Shown: positions 10,074 to 21,760, counted from the stretch's first letter. The stretch: DNA of 64,000 nt from an uncultured Bacteroidota bacterium (GCA_903904855.1 CAIVEH010000216.1:28751-92750), one strand, 5' to 3'. Program-made: numbers and translations. Notes: a model not told the origin generated them from the sequence alone.

Positions 10074-10406
10074 TTATAAAGGAACAGTTAAATCGTTTAC
10101 AGCCTTACTTAGTTCATCCCAGGTGGTGCGCAGTTGCTCATAAAAATGTACGCCCTCGGGTGTCAGTGTAAAGTACTTTCTGGGAGGCCCGGATAAGGAT
10201 TCCTCCCAGCGGTAACTTAGGAAGCCTGCATTCTTGAGCCTTGTGAGCAGCGGATAGAGTGTGCCTTCCAGAACAACCAGTTTTGCAGCCTTGAGTTGTT
10301 CCAGAATATCGCTTGGGTAAGCCTCTTTCTGCCGTTGTATAATACCCAGGATACACAGCTCCAGCAAGCCTTTGCGCATTTGTGATTCTGTATTATCTAT
10401 TGCCAT
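10074..10406 (-). CDS. PadR family transcriptional regulator
   Basis: KGLLELCILGIIQRQKEAYPSDILEQLKAAKLVVLEGTLYPLLTRLKNAGFLSYRWEES. Confidence 0.92.
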   Translation of the reverse strand: MAIDNTESQMRKGLLELCILGIIQRQKEAYPSDILEQLKAAKLVVLEGTLYPLLTRLKNAGFLSYRWEESLSGPPRKYFTLTPEGVHFYEQLRTTWDELSKAVNDLTVPL

Positions 10407-10628
10407 ATCGCTTCATTTCGACACAAAGGTAGGTAAAAAAAGGTATTATGCAATGCCTAGTACCTTGTTAAAGGATTTGTAAACATATTTATGATATAAA
10501 TCCAACATTCTGACTATAGTTGAATCTGCTCTGTTTTTTATAAAAAAATCTTCGCTTGGTTTTACAATTTCCAGCCGATCATTCAAAAAAATTTATTGCG
10601 CGTGAAAATGTTTTGAGTAAATTTAGGT

Positions 10629-12407
10629 ATGATTCAGCGCCTTTTTGATATTGTTGAACAGAGAAGTAACAATGCACCCGATGCCGTAATGCTTGCTGCC
10701 AAGGAGCAGGGCAACTGGCGCACCTACAGCAGCAGGGAGGTTTGGGAGACTGCCCGAAAACTGGCTGGAGGATTGCTGACATTAGGTATTACCAATGAGA
10801 TACTGGAGCCGGAACCTCAGGAGAAAATTGCAATCATTTCTCCCAACAGACCAGAATGGATGATTACTGACATCGCTGTGCAACTTACCGGTGCAGTATT
10901 AACGCCCATTTACCCCACTATTAGTCCTCAGGAGATAGCCTATGTGCTTGATGAGGCAGGTGTTCAGATATTATTTGTGGCCAATGCCGATATTTATGAG
11001 CGGTTTAAAGATTCGTTCAATAACGTAATCTCGCTCAAAAAAATATACTCTTTCGATGAAGTTCGTGGAGTGCCGAACTGGAGGGAGTTGCTGAATAAAA
11101 ATCTGCAACCGGACGAAACGGTAACTGCCCGTATAAAACCAGAAACACTAGCTACTATTATTTACACCTCAGGCACCACCGGCGACCCCAAGGGAGTAAT
11201 GCTTACCCACAATAACCTTGTGAGCAATATAATGGACTCAATGCCGGCCTTCACTTTTGCACAGGAAAACAGCAGGGCTTTAAGCTTTTTGCCCCTCAAT
11301 CATATTTTTGAGCGCACTGTAACCTATATCTATATTCATTCGGGTGTATCTGTTTATTATGCCGAAAGCATGGATACAATCGGTCCTAATCTTAAAGAGG
11401 TACAACCTCTGGTATTTACAACAGTACCAAGGCTGCTGGAGAAAGTATACGAACGGATTATGAGTACCGCCCTTGAACTTAAAGGTATAAAGCGGGCGCT
11501 TTTTTTCTGGGCACTGGAGCTGGGCAAAAAATATGATAACGCAATAAAAGGGAGTATCTGGTACCGGCTGCAATTGTGGCTAGCTAACCAGATCATATTT
11601 AATAAATGGAGAGCTGCGTTGGGTGGGCAGGTTAAGGCTATAGTAGTAGGTTCAGCCGCCTGCCAGGAGCGGCTGGTAAGGATATTTTCGGCTGCCAATG
11701 TGGTGATAATGGAAGGTTATGGCCTTACTGAAACATCTCCGGTAGTGAGTGTAAACAGGTATGAAAGTGAGAACAGGAGGGCTGGAACTATTGGGCCATT
11801 AATAGATAATGTAGAAGTGAAAATAGCAGAGGATGGAGAGATATTGACCAGGGGGCCAAATGTTACTATAGGTTATTACAAGCATCCTGATCTGACAAAA
11901 GCCGCTTTGGAAGATGGCTGGCTGCATACCGGAGATATTGGCACCTGGGTGGAAGGGCGGTTCCTTAAGATTACAGACCGGAAAAAGGAGATTTTCAAAA
12001 CTTCGGGTGGCAAGTATGTGGCTCCGCAGGTGATTGAAAACAAGATGAAGGAGAGTCCATACATTGAGCAGATGATGGTAATAGGCAATGGCAGAAAATT
12101 TGTAAGCGCGTTGGTTATACCCAGTTTTATTCAAGTCAGAAAATTCCTTGCAGATCACCATCATAAAGTAGTGATACCAGCTAAAAATGCTGACTTAATA
12201 AAGATTCCGGAGGTGCTTGATTTAATGCAGAAGCAACTTGATAAATACAACCCCCATTTCAGCCATCCCGAGCAGGTAAAGAAAATTAAGCTGCTCTCCG
12301 AAGAGTGGACCATTGACAGCGGAGAATTAACACCATCGCTTAAAGTGAAACGAAAAATAATAGAGCATAAATATGCCAGCCAGATAGAGGAAATTTATGC
12401 AGATTAA
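10629..12407 (+). CDS. AMP-dependent synthetase / long-chain fatty-acid-CoA ligase
   Basis: IIYTSGTTGDPKGVMLTH, GYGLTETSPV, TGD, DRKKEIFKTSGGKYVAPQ motifs. Confidence 0.93.
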   Translation: MIQRLFDIVEQRSNNAPDAVMLAAKEQGNWRTYSSREVWETARKLAGGLLTLGITNEILEPEPQEKIAIISPNRPEWMITDIAVQLTGAVLTPIYPTISPQEIAYVLDEAGVQILFVANADIYERFKDSFNNVISLKKIYSFDEVRGVPNWRELLNKNLQPDETVTARIKPETLATIIYTSGTTGDPKGVMLTHNNLVSNIMDSMPAFTFAQENSRALSFLPLNHIFERTVTYIYIHSGVSVYYAESMDTIGPNLKEVQPLVFTTVPRLLEKVYERIMSTALELKGIKRALFFWALELGKKYDNAIKGSIWYRLQLWLANQIIFNKWRAALGGQVKAIVVGSAACQERLVRIFSAANVVIMEGYGLTETSPVVSVNRYESENRRAGTIGPLIDNVEVKIAEDGEILTRGPNVTIGYYKHPDLTKAALEDGWLHTGDIGTWVEGRFLKITDRKKEIFKTSGGKYVAPQVIENKMKESPYIEQMMVIGNGRKFVSALVIPSFIQVRKFLADHHHKVVIPAKNADLIKIPEVLDLMQKQLDKYNPHFSHPEQVKKIKLLSEEWTIDSGELTPSLKVKRKIIEHKYASQIEEIYAD

Positions 12408-12449
12408 CCAACTGGGAAATAACATAGTATTCAGCCTTAAAAGATGTGT

Positions 12450-12905
12450 TTAAATTTTACCGGCAGCTGAAATGATACTGGATATTATAATCAGCCCATA
12501 CAAGCAAAGCAGAACAATCATCATAATGCCGAAGAATTTGAACATGTTTTTGAGATAAACCAAAGCCTTATTGAAGCTAAGTTTATTATTACTGTTCAAT
12601 GCCTGCTTCATGCATGTGGAGTATTTATAAAGGGCAAATGTTGGGTAAAAATATAAGCCTGCAAAAACAACGTATATCAGCACAAGGCCTGCCGTACCTA
12701 TATATGGAATTGCAGTAGCCATGGATGAATACCGGGACATTACTACACCTAAAATAACCCCAGCTGCTACCATCAGGCCGAGCATCACAAACCCAAGTAT
12801 AGCCAGGAATTTGGTCCAACGCCCCATTTCCATAAGGGTAGATTTTGTTGTTTCATCTACTTCCAGAGTGAAAATTTCCGACTTATTCTGATTAAAATAT
12901 TCCAT
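12450..12905 (-). CDS. Small membrane protein (DUF5362-like)
   Basis: 151 aa, multiple TM segments, MGRWTKFLAILGFVMLGLMV. Confidence 0.65.
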   Translation of the reverse strand: MEYFNQNKSEIFTLEVDETTKSTLMEMGRWTKFLAILGFVMLGLMVAAGVILGVVMSRYSSMATAIPYIGTAGLVLIYVVFAGLYFYPTFALYKYSTCMKQALNSNNKLSFNKALVYLKNMFKFFGIMMIVLLCLYGLIIISSIISAAGKI

Positions 12906-13130
12906 GTTATTTAATTCAATTCAAAGCTAAAAAAACTTATGGTTTTACAAGCCAGCAAACCCATTTTTTGGTAAATATAGTTATCATTAACCCGGAAAAT
13001 TTCAGATTGCTGTAAGCAAGGTGAAACATATTATAGTCTAAATGGCTTACCACCTGGGAGAATTCCGATGGATTCTCTCGTATGAGTCAATGTGTTATTT
13101 CAGATATTGCAATTCCATTCTCCAAATTCT

Positions 13131-13138
13131 TACCTTTG
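13131..13138 (+). promoter_or_regulatory. -7 box TACCTTTG upstream of gpmI
   Basis: TAnnTTTG motif 5 nt before the ATG at 13143 (near-leaderless). Confidence 0.45.
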
Positions 13139-13142
13139 CACC

Positions 13143-14675
13143 ATGTCTAAGAAAGCAATGCTCATCATTATGGATGGCTGGGGACATGGTAAAGTACCCG
13201 CTGCCGATGCCATAGCCAATGCGAATGTTCCTTTTGTTAAATCTCTTTATACCAAATATCCCCATTCCGAACTACTGACCTGTGGTGAGGCTGTAGGACT
13301 TCCTGATGGCCAGATGGGAAATTCGGAAGTAGGGCATCTGAATATAGGCGCTGGCCGTATTGTGTACCAGGAACTGGAACGCATCAATGTAGCTGTAAAA
13401 AGCGGTGAACTGGAACGCAGCCCCGTGCTGGAGGCGGCTTTTGATGCTGCTAAAGTTGCAGGCACAACTTTGCATTTTATGGGCCTGGTGAGCGATGGGG
13501 GAGTACACTCCCACATCAACCATATCAAGGAGCTCTGCACCCTGGCCCAAAAACATAATGTGCCCGATGTAGTGGTTCATGCATTCACCGATGGCCGCGA
13601 TTGTGACCCTAAAAGCGGACTGGGTTTTATAAAAGACCTGTCTGCACACGTGCTGCATACCGGCGGCAGGCTGGCAACGGTAACAGGGCGCTTCTATGCC
13701 ATGGATCGCGATAAGCGCTGGGAGCGGGTAAAGATTGCTTACGATGCGCTGACACAGGGTATAGGCGACCGGATTCTGGACCCTATTGAGGCTATAGAGC
13801 GCTCTTATGCCAACGACATAACTGACGAGTTTATTAAACCAATAATTGTTTGTGATATTGAAGGTCATCCTCTTGGTACCATTAAAGATGGAGATGTGGT
13901 GGTTTGTTTTAACTTCCGTACCGACCGTTGCCGGGAGATTACCACTGTTCTTACCCAGCAGGACTTCCCTGAGCAGGAAATGCACACCTACAACCTGCAT
14001 TATTTAACAATGACCGAATACGACAAGAGCTATAAAAATGTTCATGTTCTGTTCGGAAACAAAGACCTGACCAATACGCTAGGTGAGGTGCTGGAGGCCA
14101 ATGGCAAAACCCAGATCCGCATTGCCGAAACTGAAAAATACCCCCATGTTACTTTCTTCTTCTCTGGAGGCAGGGAGCAGCCTTTTAAGGGTGAAAAAAG
14201 GATCATGATACCTTCTCCGCGCACGGTAGCAACCTACGACCTTAAACCGGAGATGAGCGCCTACGAAGTAACTGATGCCATACTGCCGGAAATCAAAGAG
14301 CAAACTGCCGATTTCATCTGCCTCAACTTTGCCAATGCCGACATGGTAGGCCATACCGGCGTTTGGGCTGCAGTAACAAAAGCAGTAGAAACAGTGAATG
14401 ATTGTGTAAGCCGCATTGTACCCGTAGCGCTTGAAAATGGCTATGCTGTTTTCCTTACCGCAGACCATGGCAATGCCGACAATATGATCAATGAAGACGG
14501 TACGCCCAATACACAACATTCATTGAATCCGGTACCACTGTTCCTGATTTCAAATGATTATACAGGAAAACTGAAATACGGTAAGCTGGGAGATCTTGCA
14601 CCTACCATACTTACGTATATGGGTATTAAAATACCGGCTGAGATGACGGGCGATGTTTTGATAGACAGTCTGTAA
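13143..14675 (+). CDS. gpmI: 2,3-bisphosphoglycerate-independent phosphoglycerate mutase
   Basis: MSKKAMLIIMDGWGHGK, DGQMGNSEVGHLNIGAGRIVYQ, TADHGNADNM. Confidence 0.96.
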   Translation: MSKKAMLIIMDGWGHGKVPAADAIANANVPFVKSLYTKYPHSELLTCGEAVGLPDGQMGNSEVGHLNIGAGRIVYQELERINVAVKSGELERSPVLEAAFDAAKVAGTTLHFMGLVSDGGVHSHINHIKELCTLAQKHNVPDVVVHAFTDGRDCDPKSGLGFIKDLSAHVLHTGGRLATVTGRFYAMDRDKRWERVKIAYDALTQGIGDRILDPIEAIERSYANDITDEFIKPIIVCDIEGHPLGTIKDGDVVVCFNFRTDRCREITTVLTQQDFPEQEMHTYNLHYLTMTEYDKSYKNVHVLFGNKDLTNTLGEVLEANGKTQIRIAETEKYPHVTFFFSGGREQPFKGEKRIMIPSPRTVATYDLKPEMSAYEVTDAILPEIKEQTADFICLNFANADMVGHTGVWAAVTKAVETVNDCVSRIVPVALENGYAVFLTADHGNADNMINEDGTPNTQHSLNPVPLFLISNDYTGKLKYGKLGDLAPTILTYMGIKIPAEMTGDVLIDSL

Positions 14676-15030
14676 TTAAGGGCTTCTGAAAAATAAAAAG
14701 TCTTTCCTGAAATTCTTTGGGACTTTCGGTGCTTTTTTATCAGGAAGGGTAATATCTGATCCCTGTTACCTGCCGTGCTTTATAGTATAACCCAATTGAG
14801 AAATCCTCAGGTGGGTTATCAGGGCTGTACCTTAAACTGCGATTTGAAAAACTTCTTCTTTTCTGCATAGCACTGCATCTACCTGGAGAATATTACGTCT
14901 TTTTGAATCCAGCGCATAAATCTTTACTATTAAGAAATTGGTGACGAATTGGGTAATACAAGGCCAGGATTTTAAACCTCAAAAAATATCTGGCATGGTA
15001 TTTGCTTTCCCTTAACAAACACCATTTTTT

Positions 15031-16467
15031 ATGAAAAGACTATCCGTAATCATTCTTGCAATTACATTATGCAATTTTTCAGTACAGGCACAATCATGGA
15101 GCAAGCTGGGAACCGGCACTTCCGGCTTTAATACATTAGGTGCTGGTATATATTCCATATGCTCCGACAATCATAACAACATATATGCGGCTGGTTTTTT
15201 TTCATATCTCAATCCGCACCAGATTGTAAGTAAATGGGATGGCTCATCCTGGAGCAGGCTAGGCGTGGGGAGCGCTATCCTGGATTCAATGGTAGAAATT
15301 GACCAAATCGTAACCGATACCAGTGGCAATGTATACGTGGTGGGGCAGATAAACAACTCTATTACTCAATATGTGGCAAAATGGGATGGCATTACCTGGA
15401 GCAAACTGGGTTCAGGCCCGGATGCACTTAATGCCAACAGTGGTATTGATGCTTTATGCTTCGACCGTTATGGCAATCTATATGCAGGAGGAGCTTTTAC
15501 GGATACCACTTCTGATTCAACACGAGGAACTTATGTGGCTAAATGGAATGGCGCCTCATGGAGTGAATTGGGTACAGGAGTTCATAAACTTAAGGGGAAT
15601 GCTAGTATCATTTCAATATGCACCGACACTTTCGGGAATATTTATGTAGCGGGTAGTTTCACTGATAGCACAACAGCTAATGGAGGTAATCTTTATGTTG
15701 CTAAATGGGATGGGACAAACTGGAGTGAATTGGGTAGTGGTGTTGCCCATCAGATTGGTTACGGAGATTATCAGATCAATTCGATTAAGGCAGATGCTGC
15801 CGGAAATATTTATGCTGCCGGCTATTTTGAACCGGAGCATGTTATGAAATGGAATGGCAGCACATGGAGCATTCTGGGAGCCTCAAGTGATTCAATTTTT
15901 ACTTACCAACGGATAATGAGCATTTGTTTTGATTTGAACGGCAATTTGTATGCCTCGGGAGCTATTCAGGATGCGGCAGGCAAGCGTTTTGTTGCAAGAT
16001 GGAATGGAACTGTGTGGAGCAAATTGGGCATCGGCAGCGATGCATTAAATGCCAATGACGATATAAATTCCCTCTGTTCTGATGGATATGGAAATATTTA
16101 TGCCGGTGGGCAATTTACCGATACCTCCTCCTGGGTACCTTATGATACTTTTTTCTATCATCCTTTTTACGTAGCCAGGTTTACAAACCCATCGTTATCT
16201 GTAGCACCGCTGGCGCCAGTTACTGAAGCTATAATGGTTTATCCTAACCCCACAAATAATTTGCTCAATATCAGGCTGAATAATGATAATAACTACCTGA
16301 TTGGTTCAGAGTATTCATTGGTTGATTGTGCCGACCGGCTGATTAAAACCGGTAGATTGGAAAATGCCCAAACTACTATCGATATGAAAGAGATTACACC
16401 TGGCATATACATTCTCAGATTAGCCGGAAGTAAAGATGCAGCATGTTATAAAATAGTAAGAGAGTAA
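15031..16467 (+). CDS. Secreted beta-propeller-like repeat protein with T9SS type A sorting domain
   Basis: Repeats 'YVAKWDGxxWSxLGxG...ISICxDxxGNIYAAGxF'; C-terminal 'VYPNPTNNLLNI...ITPGIYILRL'. Confidence 0.88.
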   Translation: MKRLSVIILAITLCNFSVQAQSWSKLGTGTSGFNTLGAGIYSICSDNHNNIYAAGFFSYLNPHQIVSKWDGSSWSRLGVGSAILDSMVEIDQIVTDTSGNVYVVGQINNSITQYVAKWDGITWSKLGSGPDALNANSGIDALCFDRYGNLYAGGAFTDTTSDSTRGTYVAKWNGASWSELGTGVHKLKGNASIISICTDTFGNIYVAGSFTDSTTANGGNLYVAKWDGTNWSELGSGVAHQIGYGDYQINSIKADAAGNIYAAGYFEPEHVMKWNGSTWSILGASSDSIFTYQRIMSICFDLNGNLYASGAIQDAAGKRFVARWNGTVWSKLGIGSDALNANDDINSLCSDGYGNIYAGGQFTDTSSWVPYDTFFYHPFYVARFTNPSLSVAPLAPVTEAIMVYPNPTNNLLNIRLNNDNNYLIGSEYSLVDCADRLIKTGRLENAQTTIDMKEITPGIYILRLAGSKDAACYKIVRE

Positions 16468-16530
16468 CAACTATCAGTGAATATCGGGAAGAAGGATTAC
16501 CCTATTTCCAAACTGACTTTATAAATCACC

Positions 16531-16573
16531 TTGAAACTAAATGGCCCCGGATTTCCGGGGCCATTTAGTTTCA
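16531..16573. terminator. Bidirectional terminator between convergent genes
   Basis: TTGAAACTAAATGGCCCCGGA..TCCGGGGCCATTTAGTTTCAA perfect ~21-bp stem. Confidence 0.9.
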
Positions 16574-16584
16574 ATAATATGTAA

Positions 16585-19500
16585 TTACAGTGTCCGTTTC
16601 ACTTCCACCTCATCGTATCCTTCTATAATATCGCCTGTGCGAATATCGGAATAGTTCTTGATCTGAAGACCGCATTCGTAGCCGGCGTTTACTTCTTTCA
16701 CATCGTCTTTGAAACGCTTGAGTGATGCGAGTTCGCCGTTGTAGACTACAATACCATCGCGGATGATGTTGAGCTTGGTCTGACGGGTCATCTTGCCATC
16801 GAGCACATAACAACCTGCTATGGTACCTACGCCGCTGATCTTGAATACCTCGCGCACTTCGATATTGCATACCGTTCTCTTTTCCACCTTTGGTTCGAGT
16901 AGGCCTTCCATGGCGCTCTTGATCTCTTCGATGGCATCGTATATGATGGAGTAAGTACGAATCTCAATGTTTTCCTGCGTGGCGAGTCGGCCGGCCTGCA
17001 ATGAAGGACGTACCTGGAAGCCGATGATAATGGCATCGGATGCGGTAGCCAGCAATACATCGCTCTCGGTGATCTGGCCCACGCCCTTGTGTACCACATT
17101 GATGGCCACCTCTTCGGTGCTAAGTTTCTGCAGCGAATCGCTGAGTGCTTCAACAGAACCATCAAAGTCACCTTTGATGATAACACCGAGTTCTTTAAAG
17201 TTGCCGAGTGCCAGACGACGGCCAATTTCATCGAGTGTAATATGCTTGCGTGCACGTATACCCTGTTCGCGCATGATCTGTGCACGGTGGTTAGCGAGTT
17301 CTTTAGCTTCGTCTTCGTTTTCGAATACACGGAACTTCTCACCAGCCTGTGGTGCACCATTCAGACCCAATACCTGTACCGGAGCAGATGGACCGGCGCT
17401 GGTAACGCGCTGGCCGCGCTCATTGAACATGGCCTTGATTTTACCGAAGTGCTGTCCGCAGGCAATCATATCGCCCTGTCTGAGTGTACCATTCTGTACC
17501 AGTATTGTACTCTGGTATCCACGGCCCTTATCGAGGGATGCTTCAATGACACTACCTGCAGCAAGTCGGTCGGGGTTGGCTTTGAGTTCGAGCAGTTCGG
17601 CCTCGAGGCCTATTTTCTCCAACAGAATATCAATATTCAGGCCTTTCTTGGCGCTAATTTCCTGGCACTGGAATTTACCACCCCAATCTTCAACCAGTAT
17701 GTTCATATTGGCCAGCTGCTCCTTGATTTTCTCAGGGTTGGAACCTGGTTTATCTATCTTGTTAATTGCGAAGATCATTGGCAGGTTTGCAGCCTGCGCA
17801 TGCGATATCGCTTCTTTGGTTTGTGGCATTATAGCATCATCTGCAGCTACTACTATTACGGCTATGTCGGCCACCTTGGCACCGCGGGCACGCATTGCAG
17901 TAAATGCTTCGTGACCAGGCGTGTCGAGAAAGGTTATCTTCTTGCCTGTAGATGTGGTAACCTGATAAGCACCTATATGCTGGGTGATACCACCGGCCTC
18001 ACCTGCAACCACATTGGCACTGCGCACATAGTCGAGCAGCGATGTTTTACCATGGTCTACGTGACCCATGATGGTAACGATAGGCGCTCTTGGTTTCAGG
18101 TCGGCTTCATCATCAATATCTTCCACCACTTCTTCGGCTTCCTGCTCCAGATTGATGAATTCGACATCGTAGCTGAACTCACTTGCCACAAGTTCTATCA
18201 CCTCCGCGTCGAGGCGCTGGTTGATAGATACCATGATACCGAGGCTCATACATTTGCTGATAACATCGGCAAAGCTCACATTGAGCAGGCTAGCCAGTTC
18301 GCTCACTGATATGAATTCAGTAACCTGTATGAGGTTGGTCTGTTCTGCATTTTCAGCTGCAGCACGCTTGTCGGCCATTTCATCACGCTTGTTACGGCGG
18401 TATTTGGCCTTCAGGTTTTTACTGCGGGTAGAGCCCGTAAGCTTGGCCTGCGTTTCACGAATTTTATCCTGTATTGCTTTTGTATCAATTTCCTGTTGCT
18501 GGGCATTAACCGGCAGTGCAGTGCGTGGTGCGCCCCTGCGGTCGCCGCCGCGATCTCCACCTCTGTCTCCACCTGGCCTGAAATTGCTCCTGTCGCGGTC
18601 GGGTCTCGGACCACCACCTGTGCCAGGGCCAGTATGGCCTGGTGTGGTTTGAGGGCCTGAAGGCCTGCGCTCCCGGTTGTTGAAGTCCGGTCTCGGACCC
18701 CTGTTATCTGTTCGGGGTACTCCACCGCCAGGCTGCTGTGGCCGGTTCGGATCGCCGGGTTTATGTGTTTCCGGCCTTTTCTCAACCGGTATTCGTTTGC
18801 GTTTACGTTTTTCGCGGTTATCAATGCGGTTATCGGGCCGGTTACCGCTTCCAGAAGGCTGGGATACAGGCAATTCAATTCTGCCGATGATCTTAGGCCC
18901 TTCCAGTTTGGGGGCCTTCATTTCAATATGCTCGGGCTTAGCAACAGTATCCTCTTCTGGTTCGTCTTTTACTTGCTGTACTTCAACGGCCCTTGTCTCA
19001 ACCGGTTTTGCCGGAGCAACAGTTTTGGGATTAATTGTTTCGGCAGGCGGCGCTGTTTTTTTAGCAACTGCCTTTTTTTCTGGTTCTGCTTTCTTCGAAG
19101 CGCCTTTTTTGGGCCGCGAAGCAAGGTTCATATCATCCAGATTGATTTTGCCCAGTATATTAGGCCCTTCAATTTTCGGGGCTTTTATTTCGAGATGTTC
19201 AGGTGGTTCAGGAGCAGGTTCCGGCTGTTTTTCAGGAGCGGGGTCGGGTTGCTTTACAGCAACAGCTTCTTTTACCACTTCAGGTACAACAGGACTTTCT
19301 GCAACGGGTTCCGGCTTAACTGTTTTTGTTTCAGGAACAACCGGTGCAGGTGAAGTTTTCACTTCAGGTACCTCTTTTACAACAGGTGGCGGAGTAACAA
19401 CTACCGGCATCTTTACGGTGGTCAAAACTACCTGGGGAATAGCCTCGGCATGCTTCTTAACCGGCTCCTCTTTGGTTTCAATTACTTTAGGTTTCTCCGC

Positions 19501-19827
19501 AACAACCTTTGGTGCAACAACCGGATGGGGTTCATCCTTTTTATCCCGGGCCCCGAAATCGTTATTGTCTTTCGATTTTCTGAGGTTATCCATCAATGAT
19601 CCTTTCGGCAGAGCAATTTCATCGCTCTTGCGTTTGGCCAGTTTATCCTGGGCAAACTCAACCGTGAGGGCATTATACATTTTCTCAGTTAACCTGGTGC
19701 TTGGGTTACTGGAAATCTCAAAGCCTTTATCGGCAAGAAACGTTACGAGCGTATCTCTACCGATATTGAATTCTTTGGCAGCTTCCAGTAACCTGGGTGT
19801 CTTATTAGTTGCTGTTGTTGGTGTCAT
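16585..19827 (-). CDS. infB: Translation initiation factor IF-2
   Basis: [45 protein letters not shown]; full-length 1080 aa. Confidence 0.98.
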   Translation of the reverse strand: MTPTTATNKTPRLLEAAKEFNIGRDTLVTFLADKGFEISSNPSTRLTEKMYNALTVEFAQDKLAKRKSDEIALPKGSLMDNLRKSKDNNDFGARDKKDEPHPVVAPKVVAEKPKVIETKEEPVKKHAEAIPQVVLTTVKMPVVVTPPPVVKEVPEVKTSPAPVVPETKTVKPEPVAESPVVPEVVKEAVAVKQPDPAPEKQPEPAPEPPEHLEIKAPKIEGPNILGKINLDDMNLASRPKKGASKKAEPEKKAVAKKTAPPAETINPKTVAPAKPVETRAVEVQQVKDEPEEDTVAKPEHIEMKAPKLEGPKIIGRIELPVSQPSGSGNRPDNRIDNREKRKRKRIPVEKRPETHKPGDPNRPQQPGGGVPRTDNRGPRPDFNNRERRPSGPQTTPGHTGPGTGGGPRPDRDRSNFRPGGDRGGDRGGDRRGAPRTALPVNAQQQEIDTKAIQDKIRETQAKLTGSTRSKNLKAKYRRNKRDEMADKRAAAENAEQTNLIQVTEFISVSELASLLNVSFADVISKCMSLGIMVSINQRLDAEVIELVASEFSYDVEFINLEQEAEEVVEDIDDEADLKPRAPIVTIMGHVDHGKTSLLDYVRSANVVAGEAGGITQHIGAYQVTTSTGKKITFLDTPGHEAFTAMRARGAKVADIAVIVVAADDAIMPQTKEAISHAQAANLPMIFAINKIDKPGSNPEKIKEQLANMNILVEDWGGKFQCQEISAKKGLNIDILLEKIGLEAELLELKANPDRLAAGSVIEASLDKGRGYQSTILVQNGTLRQGDMIACGQHFGKIKAMFNERGQRVTSAGPSAPVQVLGLNGAPQAGEKFRVFENEDEAKELANHRAQIMREQGIRARKHITLDEIGRRLALGNFKELGVIIKGDFDGSVEALSDSLQKLSTEEVAINVVHKGVGQITESDVLLATASDAIIIGFQVRPSLQAGRLATQENIEIRTYSIIYDAIEEIKSAMEGLLEPKVEKRTVCNIEVREVFKISGVGTIAGCYVLDGKMTRQTKLNIIRDGIVVYNGELASLKRFKDDVKEVNAGYECGLQIKNYSDIRTGDIIEGYDEVEVKRTL

Positions 19828-19978
19828 TCTTCTTTATACTTCTTAATATATCCGCCAATGATAACCATTGGCCAGACCTCAATATACAAACCTACACCAT
19901 TTTTTAATATAAAATGGTTCCCCTCCCTACTGTTTCTATGCTATGTTCATCTTAGTTATTTTTTTGTTCAAAACTTGC

Positions 19979-21223
19979 CTATTCATTACTGAATTCTGAT
20001 TCCAGAACCTTACGCACATCTTTTACTGTTTCTTCCTCGAGATCTGTACGGCGAACCAGTTCTTCTATCGAAAGATTCAACACACTCATTGCCGTATCGC
20101 AACCAATACGCTTGAACTCATCAATTACCCATGGTTCTATTTCATCTGCGAATTCGTCCAGGTCAATATCATAATCCAGTTCTTCCTTCACATCGCGGTA
20201 CACATCTATGCTATATCCCGTTAATTCCTGCGCCAGTTTTATATTTACGCCTTTCTTACCGATAGCCAGAGAAACCTGATCTGGGTCGAGATACACATCG
20301 GCGCTGTTGTCTTCATTATTCAGCTCCATCTTATTGATCTTGGCCGGAGTGAGTGAGCGCTGCAGCAACAACTGCACATTGGTTGTGTAGTTGATGATAT
20401 CGATATTCTCATTTCTCAGTTCGCGCACAATGCCATGAATACGGCTGCCCTTCATACCCACACATGCTCCAACCGGATCAATGCGGTCATCGTAGCTTTC
20501 CACAGCCACTTTGGCGCGCTCGCCGGGTTCACGCACTATTTTCTTAATTACAATCAGGCCATCCATGATTTCAGGTACTTCAATTTCAAGCAGTTTCTCA
20601 AGGAATGAAGGATGGGTACGGCTGAGTATGATGATAGGGGAGTTGTTTCTCATTTCCACTTTCTTCACCACAGCCCTTACTGTTTCTCCTTTTTTGAAGA
20701 AATCGGTAGGAATCTGCTCAGATTTAGGCATGATCAGCTCATTTCCTTCATCATCCAGCAACAGAATTTCTTTTTTCCATATCTGGTAAACTTCACCGGT
20801 AATGATATCACCGATACGATCGGCATATTTTTTAAGCAGGTTGTTTTTCTTCAGGTCGCCAATACGTGCAGCAAGTGTCTGTTTGGCAGCAAGAATGGCC
20901 CTGCGCCCGAAATTGCGCACATCTACCTCCTCATATACCTCTTCACCCACGCTATAGTCAGGTTCAATTCTGATAGCCTCAGAATATGGTATCTGGATAT
21001 TCTCATCCTCAATCATATCATCTTCAACTATCTGCCGCCTGCGGAAAATTTCAAGGTCGCCCGTCTGGTCATTTACGATTACGTCGAAGTTTTCGTCTGA
21101 AACGTACTTTTTTCGCAGTAAAGTTTTGAAAACGTCTTCTAATACCCTCATTAGGGTAGGCCGGTCAATGTTTTCGGCATCTTTAAACTCCTGAAAGGAA
21201 TCAATGAGATTGATACTTGGCAT
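19979..21223 (-). CDS. nusA: Transcription termination/antitermination factor NusA
   Basis: S1/KH domains (DPVGACVGMKGSRIHGIVRELRNENIDIINY), located between rimP and infB. Confidence 0.97.
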   Translation of the reverse strand: MPSINLIDSFQEFKDAENIDRPTLMRVLEDVFKTLLRKKYVSDENFDVIVNDQTGDLEIFRRRQIVEDDMIEDENIQIPYSEAIRIEPDYSVGEEVYEEVDVRNFGRRAILAAKQTLAARIGDLKKNNLLKKYADRIGDIITGEVYQIWKKEILLLDDEGNELIMPKSEQIPTDFFKKGETVRAVVKKVEMRNNSPIIILSRTHPSFLEKLLEIEVPEIMDGLIVIKKIVREPGERAKVAVESYDDRIDPVGACVGMKGSRIHGIVRELRNENIDIINYTTNVQLLLQRSLTPAKINKMELNNEDNSADVYLDPDQVSLAIGKKGVNIKLAQELTGYSIDVYRDVKEELDYDIDLDEFADEIEPWVIDEFKRIGCDTAMSVLNLSIEELVRRTDLEEETVKDVRKVLESEFSNE

Positions 21224-21266
21224 ATGCGCTCTTTTTCACTCCCCTGCACTTGCCGGGGAATCGTAA

Positions 21267-21725
21267 TTAGAAAATAATTTGTACTACTGTTTTTTTGATT
21301 TTCGAAAATGGAATTTGTGCTATTATTAAAGATTCTTTTTGTTTTGCAGGTTTTATTTCCAGCGTTATTTCTTCGTCAGTAACATCTTTAAGTATCCCTG
21401 TTTTATCTACACCTTCATCAGTGGTAATCGTTACCTTACGCCCTATATTCTTGCGGTACTGGCGCATCTGCTGCAGCGGTTCATCAACACCGGGGCTTGA
21501 AACCTCGAGCGAAAAATCGCCATCAGGGAAGATGTTGAGTTCTTCAATCTGCGCATAAAGCCTGCGGTTTACGCTGGTACATTTGTCGATAGAAAAACCA
21601 CTGTCTGAGTCCAGGAAAACCTTTAAATTATTAACTGGTTTTACCTTGATACTGACAATGAAAATATCGGTACCTTCAAGCAGAGGTTCCAGCAACGAGT
21701 ATATCTTTTCAATTATTTCAGCCAT
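21267..21725 (-). CDS. rimP: Ribosome maturation factor RimP
   Basis: DCTSVNRRLY-like (DKCTSVNRRLYAQIEE), LEVSSPGVDEPL; ATG at 21725 preferred over the upstream TTG. Confidence 0.94.
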   Translation of the reverse strand: MAEIIEKIYSLLEPLLEGTDIFIVSIKVKPVNNLKVFLDSDSGFSIDKCTSVNRRLYAQIEELNIFPDGDFSLEVSSPGVDEPLQQMRQYRKNIGRKVTITTDEGVDKTGILKDVTDEEITLEIKPAKQKESLIIAQIPFSKIKKTVVQIIF

Positions 21726-21730
21726 ACTTA

Positions 21731-21760
21731 AAAAATGAGGGGACAACTATGTGTCCCCTC
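21731..21760 (-). promoter_or_regulatory. Attenuator-like hairpin + U-tract immediately before the rimP start codon
   Basis: Minus strand GAGGGGACA-CATAGT-TGTCCCCTC-ATTTTTT then AAGTATGG (rimP ATG). Confidence 0.6.

Noticed and set aside
13272-14000. 242-aa minus-strand ORF in gpmI
   Set aside because: Antisense to gpmI, which is unambiguous.
16967-17914. 315-aa plus-strand ORF opposite infB
   Set aside because: Another antisense artefact of codon-biased infB.
17089-18309. Long plus-strand ORF (406 aa) opposite infB
   Set aside because: Shadow ORF of the infB coding strand; low-complexity Cys/Tyr/His-rich translation with no family resemblance.
18677-19846. 389-aa plus-strand ORF opposite the infB N-terminal region
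   Set aside because: Antisense of the repetitive Pro/Lys/Glu-rich IF-2 N-terminus; Ser/Gly/Phe-rich artefact.
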